From: Sphingomonas sp. LaA6.9
Lineage (GTDB): Bacteria; Pseudomonadota; Alphaproteobacteria; Sphingomonadales; Sphingomonadaceae
Direction: 5' to 3'
NCBI RefSeq assembly: GCF_022601895.1
Contig: NZ_JAKVIO010000020.1
Span: 1 to 64,000, forward strand
Length of the DNA stretch: 64,000 nucleotides
The notes beneath the pieces were generated by a model, which was not told the origin of the DNA, ran no database searches, and saw only the letters and a list, made by a program, of their open reading frames with translations. Made by a program: the position numbers and the translations under genes. Positions 28,593 to 37,057 of the stretch are shown piece by piece. Positions within the stretch are counted from its first letter, which is position 1. Every line of letters begins with the position of its first letter.

Positions 28593-29375
28593 CTATTGCC
28601 TGGGTTGCGGCTCGGTCTTGGGCGCATCCATCGCCTCGAGCGCGGCGGCAGCGGCCTTGCCGGCTGGGCTGCCGGGCTGGTTATTGACCGCCCCCTGCCA
28701 TGCCACGCGCGCGGCCTCGGGAGAGCCCGCGAGGATCGCGATATTGCCAGCCTCGAGCGCCACCGACGCATCGTCAGGGGATCGCTTCGCGGCCTCTGCG
28801 ATATCGGTCTGAGCGCGCTCGACATCCTCCATCCGCCGCGCGAGCGTTGCCGAGAGCAGCCAGGCGAGCGGGTCGTCGGGCACCAGTTTCAGGGCCTGAT
28901 CGAGATCGCGGCGCGCAGCGGCAGGATCGTTCATGCCCACGGAGGCGCGCGCGCGGTCGAGATGCGCCTCGCCCGCCATTTGGGCCTTGAGCGCGCCCGA
29001 GGCCAGCGCGGTGTCCAAGGCAGCGCGCGCAGCCGGATATTCGCCTGCCGCAAGCCGGGCGTTGCCCGCCTGCACCCACAGATTGGCCGCCCGGCCATCT
29101 TGAGCCATCTCCGATTCGCGCGCCGCCTGTTCGAACGCCACTGCAGCCGAAGGCCAACGCTGCTGCCGCGCATAGGCAAGCGCGAGACAATGCCGCGCGG
29201 GAACCCCTCCCCCTTCGATCCGCCACTGATTGGCCTGCTCGATCGCCTTGTCCGGCTCCTGTGCCGCCAGCAGCGCGCACGCGTCGAAGCGCGACTCCGC
29301 CGTCGGAACGGGCGTGGCCACGACCGAAGGATCAACCGCGATGGTTTGCAGGAGCAGGGCAAGGGGTAACGTCAT
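28593..29375 (-). CDS. Tetratricopeptide-repeat protein, probably exported
   Basis: 260 residues. Short hydrophobic N-terminus (MTLPLALLLQTIAV), possibly a signal. The rest is made of TPR-like helical pairs: LALAYARQQRWPSAAVAFEQ, LWVQAGNARLAAGEYPAARA, LDRARASVGMNDPAAARRDL, ALKLVPDDPLAWLLSATLAR and VALEAGNIAILAGSPEAARV. Likely a scaffold or partner-binding protein; no enzyme motif. It is coupled to the alpha/beta hydrolase gene (shared TGATG). Confidence 0.85.
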   Translation of the reverse strand: MTLPLALLLQTIAVDPSVVATPVPTAESRFDACALLAAQEPDKAIEQANQWRIEGGGVPARHCLALAYARQQRWPSAAVAFEQAARESEMAQDGRAANLWVQAGNARLAAGEYPAARAALDTALASGALKAQMAGEAHLDRARASVGMNDPAAARRDLDQALKLVPDDPLAWLLSATLARRMEDVERAQTDIAEAAKRSPDDASVALEAGNIAILAGSPEAARVAWQGAVNNQPGSPAGKAAAAALEAMDAPKTEPQPRQ

Positions 29376-30112
29376 CAGATCTCCAGCAAGCGCTCGACCG
29401 TGGCGATGAGGAGCGCGATATCGGCATCGCGCGACAGGCGATGATCGCCATCCTTGACCAGCGTCACCTGCACATCGGCTGAACGCAGCCGCTCGGCGAG
29501 ACGGAGCGAGATATTCCAGGGCACGTCATCATCCATCTGGCCGTGGAGCAGTCGCACCGGACAGTCGAGCGCGATTTCGGCATCGAGCAACCGGTTTGCC
29601 TCACCCGACTCCCAAAAGCCGCGAGTCGTGACATAGGGCTCATCACTATATTCCGATGTCTCCTCGATCCTGCCGTCCGCAACAATCGCGGCCTTGTCGG
29701 CATCGCTAAAGCCCCAGTGCGTGAAATCGGGTGCCGCGGCGATACCGAGCAGCGCGCCGACGCGATCGGGCCGCGCGAGTGCGACCAGCAGCATCAACCA
29801 GCCGCCCATCGACGACCCGACAAGGATCAATGGCCCATCGGTGCGCGCATCGATCAGGTGCAGCACATCGTCGCGCCAGCTTTCCAGCGTGCCATCTGTG
29901 AAAGCACCCTCGCTCGCCCCGCAGCCCGAATAGTCGAGCCGGAGCATCGCGTGCCCCTTGCGCGCCGCCCAGCCGTCGAGCGCGATCGCCTTCGAACCCT
30001 CCATGTCGGACATGTAGCCGGGCAGGAAGACGATGGTCGGCCCGGCGCCGCTGCGATGCGCATATGCCAGGCGCAGCCCGTCGGCGCGGGGGAGATAGGC
30101 GATATCGGTCAT
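29375..30112 (-). CDS. Alpha/beta hydrolase
   Basis: 245 residues. Oxyanion-side FLPGYMSDMEGSKA, nucleophile elbow LILVGSSMGGWLMLL (Ser in GSSMGG), Asp in LLHGQMDDDVPWN and His in VKDGDHRLSRDAD. Similar to the ABHD10-like thioesterase/esterase group of alphaproteobacteria. Cytosolic. Substrate unknown. It overlaps the TPR gene and starts 10 bp after the M48 protease gene end, so the three may form one transcript. Confidence 0.88.
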   Translation of the reverse strand: MTDIAYLPRADGLRLAYAHRSGAGPTIVFLPGYMSDMEGSKAIALDGWAARKGHAMLRLDYSGCGASEGAFTDGTLESWRDDVLHLIDARTDGPLILVGSSMGGWLMLLVALARPDRVGALLGIAAAPDFTHWGFSDADKAAIVADGRIEETSEYSDEPYVTTRGFWESGEANRLLDAEIALDCPVRLLHGQMDDDVPWNISLRLAERLRSADVQVTLVKDGDHRLSRDADIALLIATVERLLEI

Positions 30113-30122
30113 GCCGCGCTTC

Positions 30123-31205
30123 TTAGCGCCCGAACCAGCCCATGTCCCCCTTCACATCGGGATCATTGCTGCAGATGTCGACCAGCGCTTCCCATTGGTC
30201 GCGCGTGAGCGCCGGGCGGTACGCGATGTCCTTCGCCGCATTCGACGCGAACAGCCGCTCGCGGTCGCCCGAGAGCGGGTGGCTCGACAAATAATTGAGC
30301 GCAATGCTCGCCTTGCCCAGTTCCTTCTCCATCTTGCCCAGCCGCGCGAAGAAACCGGCGGTTGCGACGGGCGAAATCCGCGCGCGCTTCATCGCGGCGA
30401 TCGAAGCGTCGTCGGCGGCACGCTCGGCGTCGCGCGAATAGGTGGCAGCGAGCAGCGCATTGAAATAGCCGCCAACATCGCCGCTCATCCCGCCAAGAAT
30501 GACGCTGAGCCCCGCCTGACGGAGCAGCGCCTGCATCACGTCGCGATTCTGGACATGACCGATCTCGTGACCGAGCACGCCGGCAACCTCGTCGGCCGAA
30601 TTGGCTTCCTTGAGCAGCTGGTCGAAGATGACGATCTTGCCGCCGGGCAGCGCGACCGCGTTGACCATCGGCACCCTGGCGACGCGGACCTCGAGCGGCA
30701 GGGCTTTCGGATTGAGTTCACGCGTCAGCGCGTCGAGCGCCGCCTGCCCACCCGGGCCGTCGCAGAAGCGCCCACCGAAATCGCCGACGATCGCATCGCC
30801 GAGCTTCCTTTCAAAGCTGGGCGGCACATGCGGCGCGATCCAGCGCGGCGCGCTCATGACGACGAAGACGACGCCTGTGGCAACGACCGCGCAAGCCGCT
30901 GCCGCCCGCCACAGCCCGATCCGGTCGATGAAGCCGCCATAGCGCTCGGGCCGCGGAAGGCGTGCCGCGATTTCCTCGGGTATCGCGCCACCAAGGCCCA
31001 GCCGCCAGCCGGGACGGTCCTTCAGGCCATACACCGTGTCGCCGCCCGAAGGCCCGCGTGCGACCAGCGCATTCCAGCCGATGGGGCCGTCGCTGCCCTG
31101 ATCGTCGACGAGCGTGAAGCCCGCATCGTCCGCGACCAACCGGGGCAGGCGACGGATTCCCGTTTCGCCGTCATAGTGCCAGACCGTGAAGGACGGGTGC
31201 TCCAC
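30123..31205 (-). CDS. M48-family zinc metalloprotease, membrane-anchored
   Basis: 360 residues. An N-terminal cytosolic domain (about 1-95) is followed by one membrane helix (AAAACAVVATGVVFVVM). The M48 domain has GVLGHEIGHVQNRD (HExxH, zinc) and the later third ligand in YSRDAERAADDASIAAMKRA, with SSHPLSGDRERLF near the end. The active site therefore lies outside the cytosol. The start is GTG 31205, four bases after the DUF898 stop; the two families are commonly linked (YjgN plus M48). Confidence 0.9.
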   Translation of the reverse strand: MEHPSFTVWHYDGETGIRRLPRLVADDAGFTLVDDQGSDGPIGWNALVARGPSGGDTVYGLKDRPGWRLGLGGAIPEEIAARLPRPERYGGFIDRIGLWRAAAACAVVATGVVFVVMSAPRWIAPHVPPSFERKLGDAIVGDFGGRFCDGPGGQAALDALTRELNPKALPLEVRVARVPMVNAVALPGGKIVIFDQLLKEANSADEVAGVLGHEIGHVQNRDVMQALLRQAGLSVILGGMSGDVGGYFNALLAATYSRDAERAADDASIAAMKRARISPVATAGFFARLGKMEKELGKASIALNYLSSHPLSGDRERLFASNAAKDIAYRPALTRDQWEALVDICSNDPDVKGDMGWFGR

Positions 31206-31208
31206 CCC

Positions 31209-32276
31209 TCAGATCGCTCCGACATCGAGCGCGTCGAGCAGCCCCTCACCCTGTGCCGGCATGCGCGTGGTCGATTGAGTCAGCGCCGCGACATCGATTT
31301 CCCCGCTGGCTTCCATATGACGGATGAAGAAGCTCCAGTTGCGATAACCCAGAAAGGCGACGCCGATGCCGAGCGTAACGATGACGAGGCCGATATTGCC
31401 GAGAAAGAGCTTGATCCAGTCCTTCGTTCGCGCGGTGAATTCGAAATCGAGCGCGGTCAGGCGCAACGAGCCGACAGCCTCGCGCATGAAGGCCGCGTAA
31501 TAGGCGAGGATGATCAGCGGGAAGATCAGATAGATCGCAGCGATGAAGGCAAAGGCGGTCACCATAGCGCCCGCGCCCGGCTCACCACCGCCCGCGCCCA
31601 TGGTCATGATCACGGGGATCATCGCGATCAGCCCGCCGAAGATCACGATGAACGGCGCGGCATAGCACAGGATATAGCGCCACATGATCTTGCCGAAATC
31701 GGCATCCGCCGAGAATTCATAGCCGCCAAAGCTCATCTTGCCCCAGCGTTCGTTCCACAGGCTGCACATGGCCCAGGGAATCATCAGCCCTGCCGCGAGG
31801 AAACCGACAGCCTGCTTCCACACGGCCGACCAGCCATAGCCGAAACCCTGATCGTCGCTCCCGCCGCGAATGCCGCGCCACCAGCTGCGGCTGAGGCGGT
31901 AGCGCAGCGCGCGGAAGCGCGCGAGGCCGAAAAGATAGAGGAAGAAGACGTAGATGCCGAGTATGAGGATGATCGCGGCAATCTCATGGCCGCGCAGCAT
32001 CATCGCCTGCAGGCCGAACTGGATGAACAGCAGCGGCACGATCAAAAGGCCCACGACGACCACGAAGCCGACGAACAGCTCCTTGCCTGTGCCCGTCCAT
32101 TCCAGCCGCTCGTCGATGAAGCGCGTCTGGCTCCACAGATAGCGACGTTCGCGCGTCGTCGCCCAGAATCGGTAGAATCCGAGCGTCACGATCGTGAGCA
32201 GCAGGTTGGTGAGCGCGATCGGCGCAAACTCGCGCCAATTGCCCTCGAACGCGAATGCGCTGTCCTGTTCGTGCAT
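31209..32276 (-). CDS. DUF898 (YjgN-family) membrane protein
   Basis: 355 residues with about six hydrophobic segments. The N-terminal FEGNWREFAPIALTNLLLTI and LGFYRFWATTRERRYLWSQT are the DUF898 signature and recur in the C-terminal half (IKLFLGNIGLVIVTLGIGVA). I choose ATG 32276 (MHEQDSAFAF), since a G-rich run precedes it and family members start here; an ATG at 32306 would add 10 residues. Function unknown. Partner gene: the M48 protease. Confidence 0.88.
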   Translation of the reverse strand: MHEQDSAFAFEGNWREFAPIALTNLLLTIVTLGFYRFWATTRERRYLWSQTRFIDERLEWTGTGKELFVGFVVVVGLLIVPLLFIQFGLQAMMLRGHEIAAIILILGIYVFFLYLFGLARFRALRYRLSRSWWRGIRGGSDDQGFGYGWSAVWKQAVGFLAAGLMIPWAMCSLWNERWGKMSFGGYEFSADADFGKIMWRYILCYAAPFIVIFGGLIAMIPVIMTMGAGGGEPGAGAMVTAFAFIAAIYLIFPLIILAYYAAFMREAVGSLRLTALDFEFTARTKDWIKLFLGNIGLVIVTLGIGVAFLGYRNWSFFIRHMEASGEIDVAALTQSTTRMPAQGEGLLDALDVGAI

Positions 32277-32356
32277 CAAGCCCCCCAGCTTTGCCTTGTC
32301 ATTCACAGGGTTGGCATTGTTGGGGGGAGCCGGTCAATGTCTTTGCGGGCGGGCGC

Positions 32357-32611
32357 TCAGATCACCCATTCGATCGAGCGCATCTCGATATTCGCCTCGC
32401 GCTTCGCCGCGCGCTTGGCGACCATCAGTTCGTAGAGCCGCTTGATCGTACCGCTGCCCGTGGTGACGAACATCCGCGGCACGAACGCGTGGAGGACACA
32501 TGCTACGCCGCCCACGATCATCGCGATGCCAAATCCGCCAGCCGCGCGGAAATGCTCGGCATAGCTTTCACCGACTTCTTCGGGATGCTCGAGAAAGAGT
32601 TTACGCAGCAC
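32357..32611 (-). CDS. DUF6356-type small membrane protein
   Basis: 84 residues from GTG 32611, with AAGGAC eight bases upstream. The sequence begins LRKLFLEHPEEVGESYAEHF and continues with a membrane segment (GIAMIVGGVACVLHAFVPRMF) and a charged tail. The pattern of LFLEHP...GESY.EH followed by one or two hydrophobic stretches is common to small sphingomonad inner-membrane proteins. A further upstream in-frame ATG (32674) would add non-conserved residues. Divergent from thrS. Confidence 0.8.
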   Translation of the reverse strand: MLRKLFLEHPEEVGESYAEHFRAAGGFGIAMIVGGVACVLHAFVPRMFVTTGSGTIKRLYELMVAKRAAKREANIEMRSIEWVI

Positions 32612-32757
32612 GCTTCGCGGTCCTTGTCTTATGGGGCTGGCGCACCGAATATCATCAATTGCGCGGCTTTGCATCCACCGCTTGCCCTTGAAGCGGCGTT
32701 GCGGGCATAAGCCGCGCGCAATCCTGCCACTTGTCCTACGAAGAGAACGCCAGAACC

Positions 32758-34761
32758 ATGTCCGAGATGTTCAAGATCACGCTGCCCGACGGATCCGTCC
32801 GAGAGGTTGCGCCCGGGACTACCCCGGCGGACATCGCGGCTGCAATCGGCCCGGGCCTTGCCAAGGCGGCGCTCGCGGCCAGGGTCGATGGCGAGGTGCG
32901 CGATCTCAATCGCCCGCTCGAAGGCGACACCCGGCTCGCGCTGGTCACCGCGCGGGACGAGGCCGACGCGCTAGAACTCGCACGCCACGATTTCGCGCAT
33001 GTTCTCGCCGAAGCGGTGCAGGCGCTGTTTCCGGGCACGCAAATCACCTTCGGTCCTGCGACCGAGGACGGTTTCTATTACGATTTCGCGCCGAAGGATC
33101 GTCCCTTCACCGAGGAGGATCTGCCCGCGATCGAGGAAAAGATGCGCGAGATCATCCGCGCCGACAAGCCGCTCGTCCGCGAAGTCTGGTCGCGCGACGA
33201 CCTGATCGCGCGCTGGAAGGCCGAAGGCGAAACCTTCAAGGCCGAATGGGCCGCCGAACTGCCCGAGGGAGAGGAACTGTCGGTCTACTGGTCGGGCAAG
33301 GACTGGCTCGACATGTGCCGCGGCCCGCATTTGCCCTCCACGGGCAAGCTCGATCCGCAGGCCTTCAGGCTGACGCGCGTCTCGGGCGCCTATTGGCGCG
33401 GCGACCAGAAGAACGCGATGCTCTCGCGCATCTATGGCACGGGCTGGCTCAACAAGAAGCAGCTCGACGCGCATCTCCACCGCCTCGAGGAAGCCGGCAA
33501 GCGCGACCATCGCAAGATCGGTGCGGAGATGGACCTGTTCCATCTCCAGTCCGAGGCGCAGGGTTCGGTATTCTGGCACGCCAAGGGCTTCATCCTCTGG
33601 CGCCAGCTCGAGGCCTATATGCGCCGCCGCCTTGACGCGTCGGGCTATCGCGAGGTCAAGACCCCGCAGCTGATGGACGCCAAGCAGTGGGAACAGTCGG
33701 GCCACTGGGGCAAGTATCGCGAAAACATGTTCGTCGTCCCCGACGAGATTCCCTCGACCGAGGACGAAGGCCCGGTGCTGTCGGGCGATGCCGACCTGAT
33801 GGCGCTGAAGCCGATGAACTGCCCCGCGCACATCCTGATCTTCAAGCAGGGCATCAAGAGCTATCGCGACCTGCCGATACGCATGGCCGAATTCGGCTGC
33901 TGCCATCGCAACGAGCCGCATGGTGCGCTGCACGGCATCATGCGCGTGCGCCAGTTCACGCAGGATGACGCGCACATCTTCGTCCGCGAGGACCAGCTGA
34001 TCGACGAGATCCGCGACTTCTGCGACCTGCTCGACAGCGTCTATCGCGACCTCGGCTTCGAAAGCTATGCGATCAAGCTGGCGCTGCGTCCCGAGCAGCG
34101 CTTCGGCTCGGACGAGATGTGGGACAAGGCCGAGCAGACGCTGCGCGACGCGGTTGCCGCTTCGGGCCGCGCCACGGAAGAGTTCGGCTGGGAGGAACTC
34201 CCCGGTGAAGGCGCCTTCTATGCGCCCAAGCTCGAATTCCACCTGACCGACGCGATCGGACGGACCTGGCAGGTCGGCACGATCCAGGCCGATACCGTGC
34301 TGCCCGAGCGCCTCGACGCCAGCTATGTCGGCGAGGATGGCGAGCGCCACCGCCCCGTCATGCTCCACCGCGCGATCCTCGGCACCTTCGAACGCTTCAT
34401 CGGCATATTGATCGAGCATCATGCCGGGCGCTTCCCGCTCTGGCTCGCGCCGGTGCAGGCGGTGGTGGCGACGATCGTCTCGGACGCCGACGACTATGCG
34501 CGCGAGGCGACCGCAAGGCTCGCGGCGGCAGGGCTGCGCGTCGAATCCGACCTTCGCAACGAAAAGATCAACTACAAGGTGCGTGAACACTCGCTGGCGA
34601 AGGTCCCGCACCTGCTCGTCGTCGGCAAGCGCGAGGCCGAGGAGGGCACCGTCGCGATCCGTACGCTCGGCAGCGAAGGCCAGAAGATCATGACGCTGGA
34701 CGAGGCGATCGCGTGGCTGAAGGACGAAGCGACTCCGCCCGATCTGAAGGCGCACGGCTGA
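32758..34761 (+). CDS. thrS: Threonyl-tRNA synthetase
   Basis: 667 residues, full length. The TGS domain ([20 protein letters not shown]) is followed by the editing domain (about 65-235, [20 protein letters not shown] and the GPHLPSTG metal region) and the class II core: motif 2 [19 protein letters not shown] with FTQDDAHIF and motif 3 [20 protein letters not shown]. The C-terminal anticodon-binding domain ends the protein. Zinc ligands include Cys in MNCPAHI. ATG 32758 was chosen ([10 protein letters not shown]); the frame opens at 32731. Charges tRNA-Thr in the cytosol. Confidence 0.97.
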   Translation: MSEMFKITLPDGSVREVAPGTTPADIAAAIGPGLAKAALAARVDGEVRDLNRPLEGDTRLALVTARDEADALELARHDFAHVLAEAVQALFPGTQITFGPATEDGFYYDFAPKDRPFTEEDLPAIEEKMREIIRADKPLVREVWSRDDLIARWKAEGETFKAEWAAELPEGEELSVYWSGKDWLDMCRGPHLPSTGKLDPQAFRLTRVSGAYWRGDQKNAMLSRIYGTGWLNKKQLDAHLHRLEEAGKRDHRKIGAEMDLFHLQSEAQGSVFWHAKGFILWRQLEAYMRRRLDASGYREVKTPQLMDAKQWEQSGHWGKYRENMFVVPDEIPSTEDEGPVLSGDADLMALKPMNCPAHILIFKQGIKSYRDLPIRMAEFGCCHRNEPHGALHGIMRVRQFTQDDAHIFVREDQLIDEIRDFCDLLDSVYRDLGFESYAIKLALRPEQRFGSDEMWDKAEQTLRDAVAASGRATEEFGWEELPGEGAFYAPKLEFHLTDAIGRTWQVGTIQADTVLPERLDASYVGEDGERHRPVMLHRAILGTFERFIGILIEHHAGRFPLWLAPVQAVVATIVSDADDYAREATARLAAAGLRVESDLRNEKINYKVREHSLAKVPHLLVVGKREAEEGTVAIRTLGSEGQKIMTLDEAIAWLKDEATPPDLKAHG

Positions 34762-35041
34762 ACAGGCAGAGCATGGCGGCGGCGTCGCCGCCAACGCTGC
34801 GTATCAAGTCCGCCAATCGCGACGATCTCATGGCTCAAGTCGTTAACCTGTTAAATTATGCCAAAGATGTCGCCCGACCCGCAGCCAAGGGGCAATTTCT
34901 CAATTCGCCTGATATTTGAGCTCGGACGTCGGAGCTGACCGTGTTCCGGCAACGCGATTTGCTCCGGGAAGCGAGGGCGATGGATTTTGGCCGCTCGGGT
35001 CTCATATCGATTTATTAACCATTTTCTATCAAGCAATTGAC

Positions 35042-35995
35042 ATGCTTGACGAAATTTCAACGTGGCAGCAACGGTCTCCGGTACTTTGGATACTGATATT
35101 TGCGTTTGGCCTTCTAACCCTATGCATGTTGATGGTCGCGAACCTGACCGTCACAAACTGGATTGGCCTGCTTCCAATCATCGCGTTACTTGGCGCAACT
35201 GCAGCAGTTTACAGGCGCATCAGGCCAGTTCCGGCAATTTCTGCCTTGGCAGAAGCGGTTCTAATGCTGTCGATTATTATGACCTTTGGCATAATCCTCA
35301 CCTATGCGATGGGCACATCCGACATGCCCTGGAGCGACTCAGTGCTTGCACGGTGGGATGTATATTTAGGATTCGACTGGATAGCCTATGCGCGTTTTCT
35401 TGATACTCAACCGGCCATAGTCTTATCCGCTCTGCGGTGGAGCTATTGGTTATTCGTTGCACAACTTCTGCTTATCACCATCATACTGGCGGTCATGCAA
35501 CGCTACGAACGCCTATCGGCCTTTCTGGCCGCCCTCGTGACGAGCCTGACTGTAACTTGTTTCATTTTTGCATTGATGCCAGCCAAATCAGCATATGCCT
35601 TCTACGATGCATCGGACCTGAACTTCGATCATCTCGCCGCCCTTAGCACAACTCAGCATATCCCGGTTCTCGAAGGCCTGCGCGACGGATCGCTCGTGTC
35701 GATTGATCTGTCAAAGCTGCATGGCATCGTGACCTTTCCGAGTTTTCATGCATGTGGCGCCGCTTTGCTCATTTGGTGTTTTTGGGCGACACGGTGGCTC
35801 CGCTATCCAGGTATTGCGCTTAACATGTCGATGCTTGCTGCAACGCCCGCACACGGGGCGCATTATCTGATCGATATCGTTGCCGGTGTATTGCTGGCCG
35901 CGTTGTCGGTATTGCTCTCGAGATATATTTTTAGACGAGCCGAAGCATTTCTTTATCAACTCCCACCCGTGGCGAGCGCGCCGGAAGCCGCCTGA
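35042..35995 (+). CDS. PAP2-superfamily integral membrane protein
   Basis: 317 residues with about six membrane segments. The C-terminal half carries PAP2-like motifs: FPSFHACGAALLIWCFWATR (His) and ATPAHGAHYLIDIVAGVLLA (His, Asp), as in the PAP2_3 group of inositol-phosphorylceramide-synthase-like and related lipid phosphatases. A phospholipid or sphingolipid phosphatase/transferase role at the membrane is plausible (inference). The start is uncertain: ATG 35042 begins just before the first segments and has no clear ribosome site; a TTG at 34916 would extend it by 42 residues. Codon use and GC content are visibly AT-richer than neighbours. Confidence 0.75.
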   Translation: MLDEISTWQQRSPVLWILIFAFGLLTLCMLMVANLTVTNWIGLLPIIALLGATAAVYRRIRPVPAISALAEAVLMLSIIMTFGIILTYAMGTSDMPWSDSVLARWDVYLGFDWIAYARFLDTQPAIVLSALRWSYWLFVAQLLLITIILAVMQRYERLSAFLAALVTSLTVTCFIFALMPAKSAYAFYDASDLNFDHLAALSTTQHIPVLEGLRDGSLVSIDLSKLHGIVTFPSFHACGAALLIWCFWATRWLRYPGIALNMSMLAATPAHGAHYLIDIVAGVLLAALSVLLSRYIFRRAEAFLYQLPPVASAPEAA

Positions 35996-36162
35996 GTAAA
36001 GGCCCGCGCCTTGCCCACCCAAAATAAGGCTTAACCAACAGCGCCCAACCGCCTGTCATGGTGCAGCCGATCGGCAACGGTGCGGCCCGATTCATACGCC
36101 GGATGTCGCACGCCCCTTTTCTTGTGGCCGCTAAATCGCTAAATGGCGCGCGAAGCCACGAC

Positions 36163-36178
36163 AGGAGACACTGCTATA
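36163..36178 (+). promoter_or_regulatory. infC ribosome-binding site and AUA start
   Basis: AGGAG (36163-36167) is followed after eight bases by ATA (36176-36178) in the infC frame. The next ATG (36188) lies 20 bases from AGGAG, too far. IF-3 is known for non-AUG starts (AUU in E. coli), used for autoregulation. The spacing makes AUA the probable start here. Confidence 0.65.
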
Positions 36179-36724
36179 CGTCCGCCCATGACCAGGCGCC
36201 CGCTCGCGCCGCAGATGCCGAACAACGGCCCCCGCTATAACGAATTCATCAACTCGCCCAAGGTTCGCGTGATCGACGAGAATGGCGAGAATCTGGGCGT
36301 GATGTATACGAAGGAGGCCATGGAGCAGGCCGCCGAAGTCGGGCTCGACCTGGTCGAGGTGTCCCCCAACGCCGATCCGCCGGTCGCCAAGTTCCTCGAT
36401 GTGGGCAAGTACAAGTACGAAGCCCAGAAAAAGGCGAACGCCGCGCGCAAGACGCAGAAGACGCAGGAGATCAAGGAGATCAAGATGCGTCCGAACATCG
36501 ATGACCATGATTACGAGGTCAAGATGAAGGCGATACACAAATTCATCGGCGAGGGCGACAAGGTGAAGGTCACCCTGCGCTTCCGTGGCCGCGAACTCTC
36601 GCACGGCCAGCTCGGCATGGCACTGCTCCAGCGCGTCCAGGAGGACACCGCCGAGGACGCGAAAGTGGAGGCCTATCCGCGCATGGAAGGCCGCCAGATG
36701 CTGATGGTGCTGTCGCCCAAATAA
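36176..36724 (+). CDS. infC: Translation initiation factor IF-3
   Basis: 182 residues from ATA 36176. The N-domain is [40 protein letters not shown] and [20 protein letters not shown]. The linker is [20 protein letters not shown]. The C-domain is [40 protein letters not shown] and the ending [12 protein letters not shown]. Prevents 50S joining and proofreads initiator tRNA on the 30S subunit. Start alternatives are ATG 36188 and ATG 36143; 36143 precedes the ribosome site. rpmI and rplT do not follow. An intrinsic terminator lies about 40 bp downstream. Confidence 0.95.
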   Translation: MRPPMTRRPLAPQMPNNGPRYNEFINSPKVRVIDENGENLGVMYTKEAMEQAAEVGLDLVEVSPNADPPVAKFLDVGKYKYEAQKKANAARKTQKTQEIKEIKMRPNIDDHDYEVKMKAIHKFIGEGDKVKVTLRFRGRELSHGQLGMALLQRVQEDTAEDAKVEAYPRMEGRQMLMVLSPK

Positions 36725-36762
36725 GCGCGCGCGAGTCCAACGATACCAGCAACCCGAATCGA

Positions 36763-36802
36763 ACGCGCCCGCGGCTATATGCTGCGGGCGCGTCGTCGTT
36801 TT
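36763..36802 (+). terminator. Intrinsic terminator after infC
   Basis: ACGCGCCCGC (36763-36772) and GCGGGCGCGT (36784-36793) form a perfect GC-rich 10-bp stem with an 11-base loop, followed by CGTCGTTTT. It lies 39 bp after the infC stop. Confidence 0.75.
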
Positions 36803-37057
36803 GGGACAATACCCGATCTTCAAAAAGGCTAATCCGCCTGTCAGGGCGCCGCACCGGCCGACCCGGGCGTTTTGAAGCCTCCGCATTCCGTAGCGTAAGT
36901 TGCAGTTCGCCACGCAACACTGTGGCAAAAAGGCCGCAAAGCCGCAGAAAACTGCGGCTCATCGCCGACGCGATATAGCTAGATGACGCGGCAACCGTTA
37001 CAAACGCAAAAAAATATCAAAGACGGTAAAATTCGTCAGATCAGAGAGGAGAGCCTA

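Noticed and set aside
30111-32435. Very long plus-strand open frame opposite the M48 and DUF898 genes
   Set aside because: Arg/Ala/Asp-rich antisense product of high-GC genes; the minus strand has clear HExxH and DUF898 motifs.
32971-34794. 600-codon frame opposite thrS
   Set aside because: Antisense shadow of a gene with complete class II synthetase motifs.
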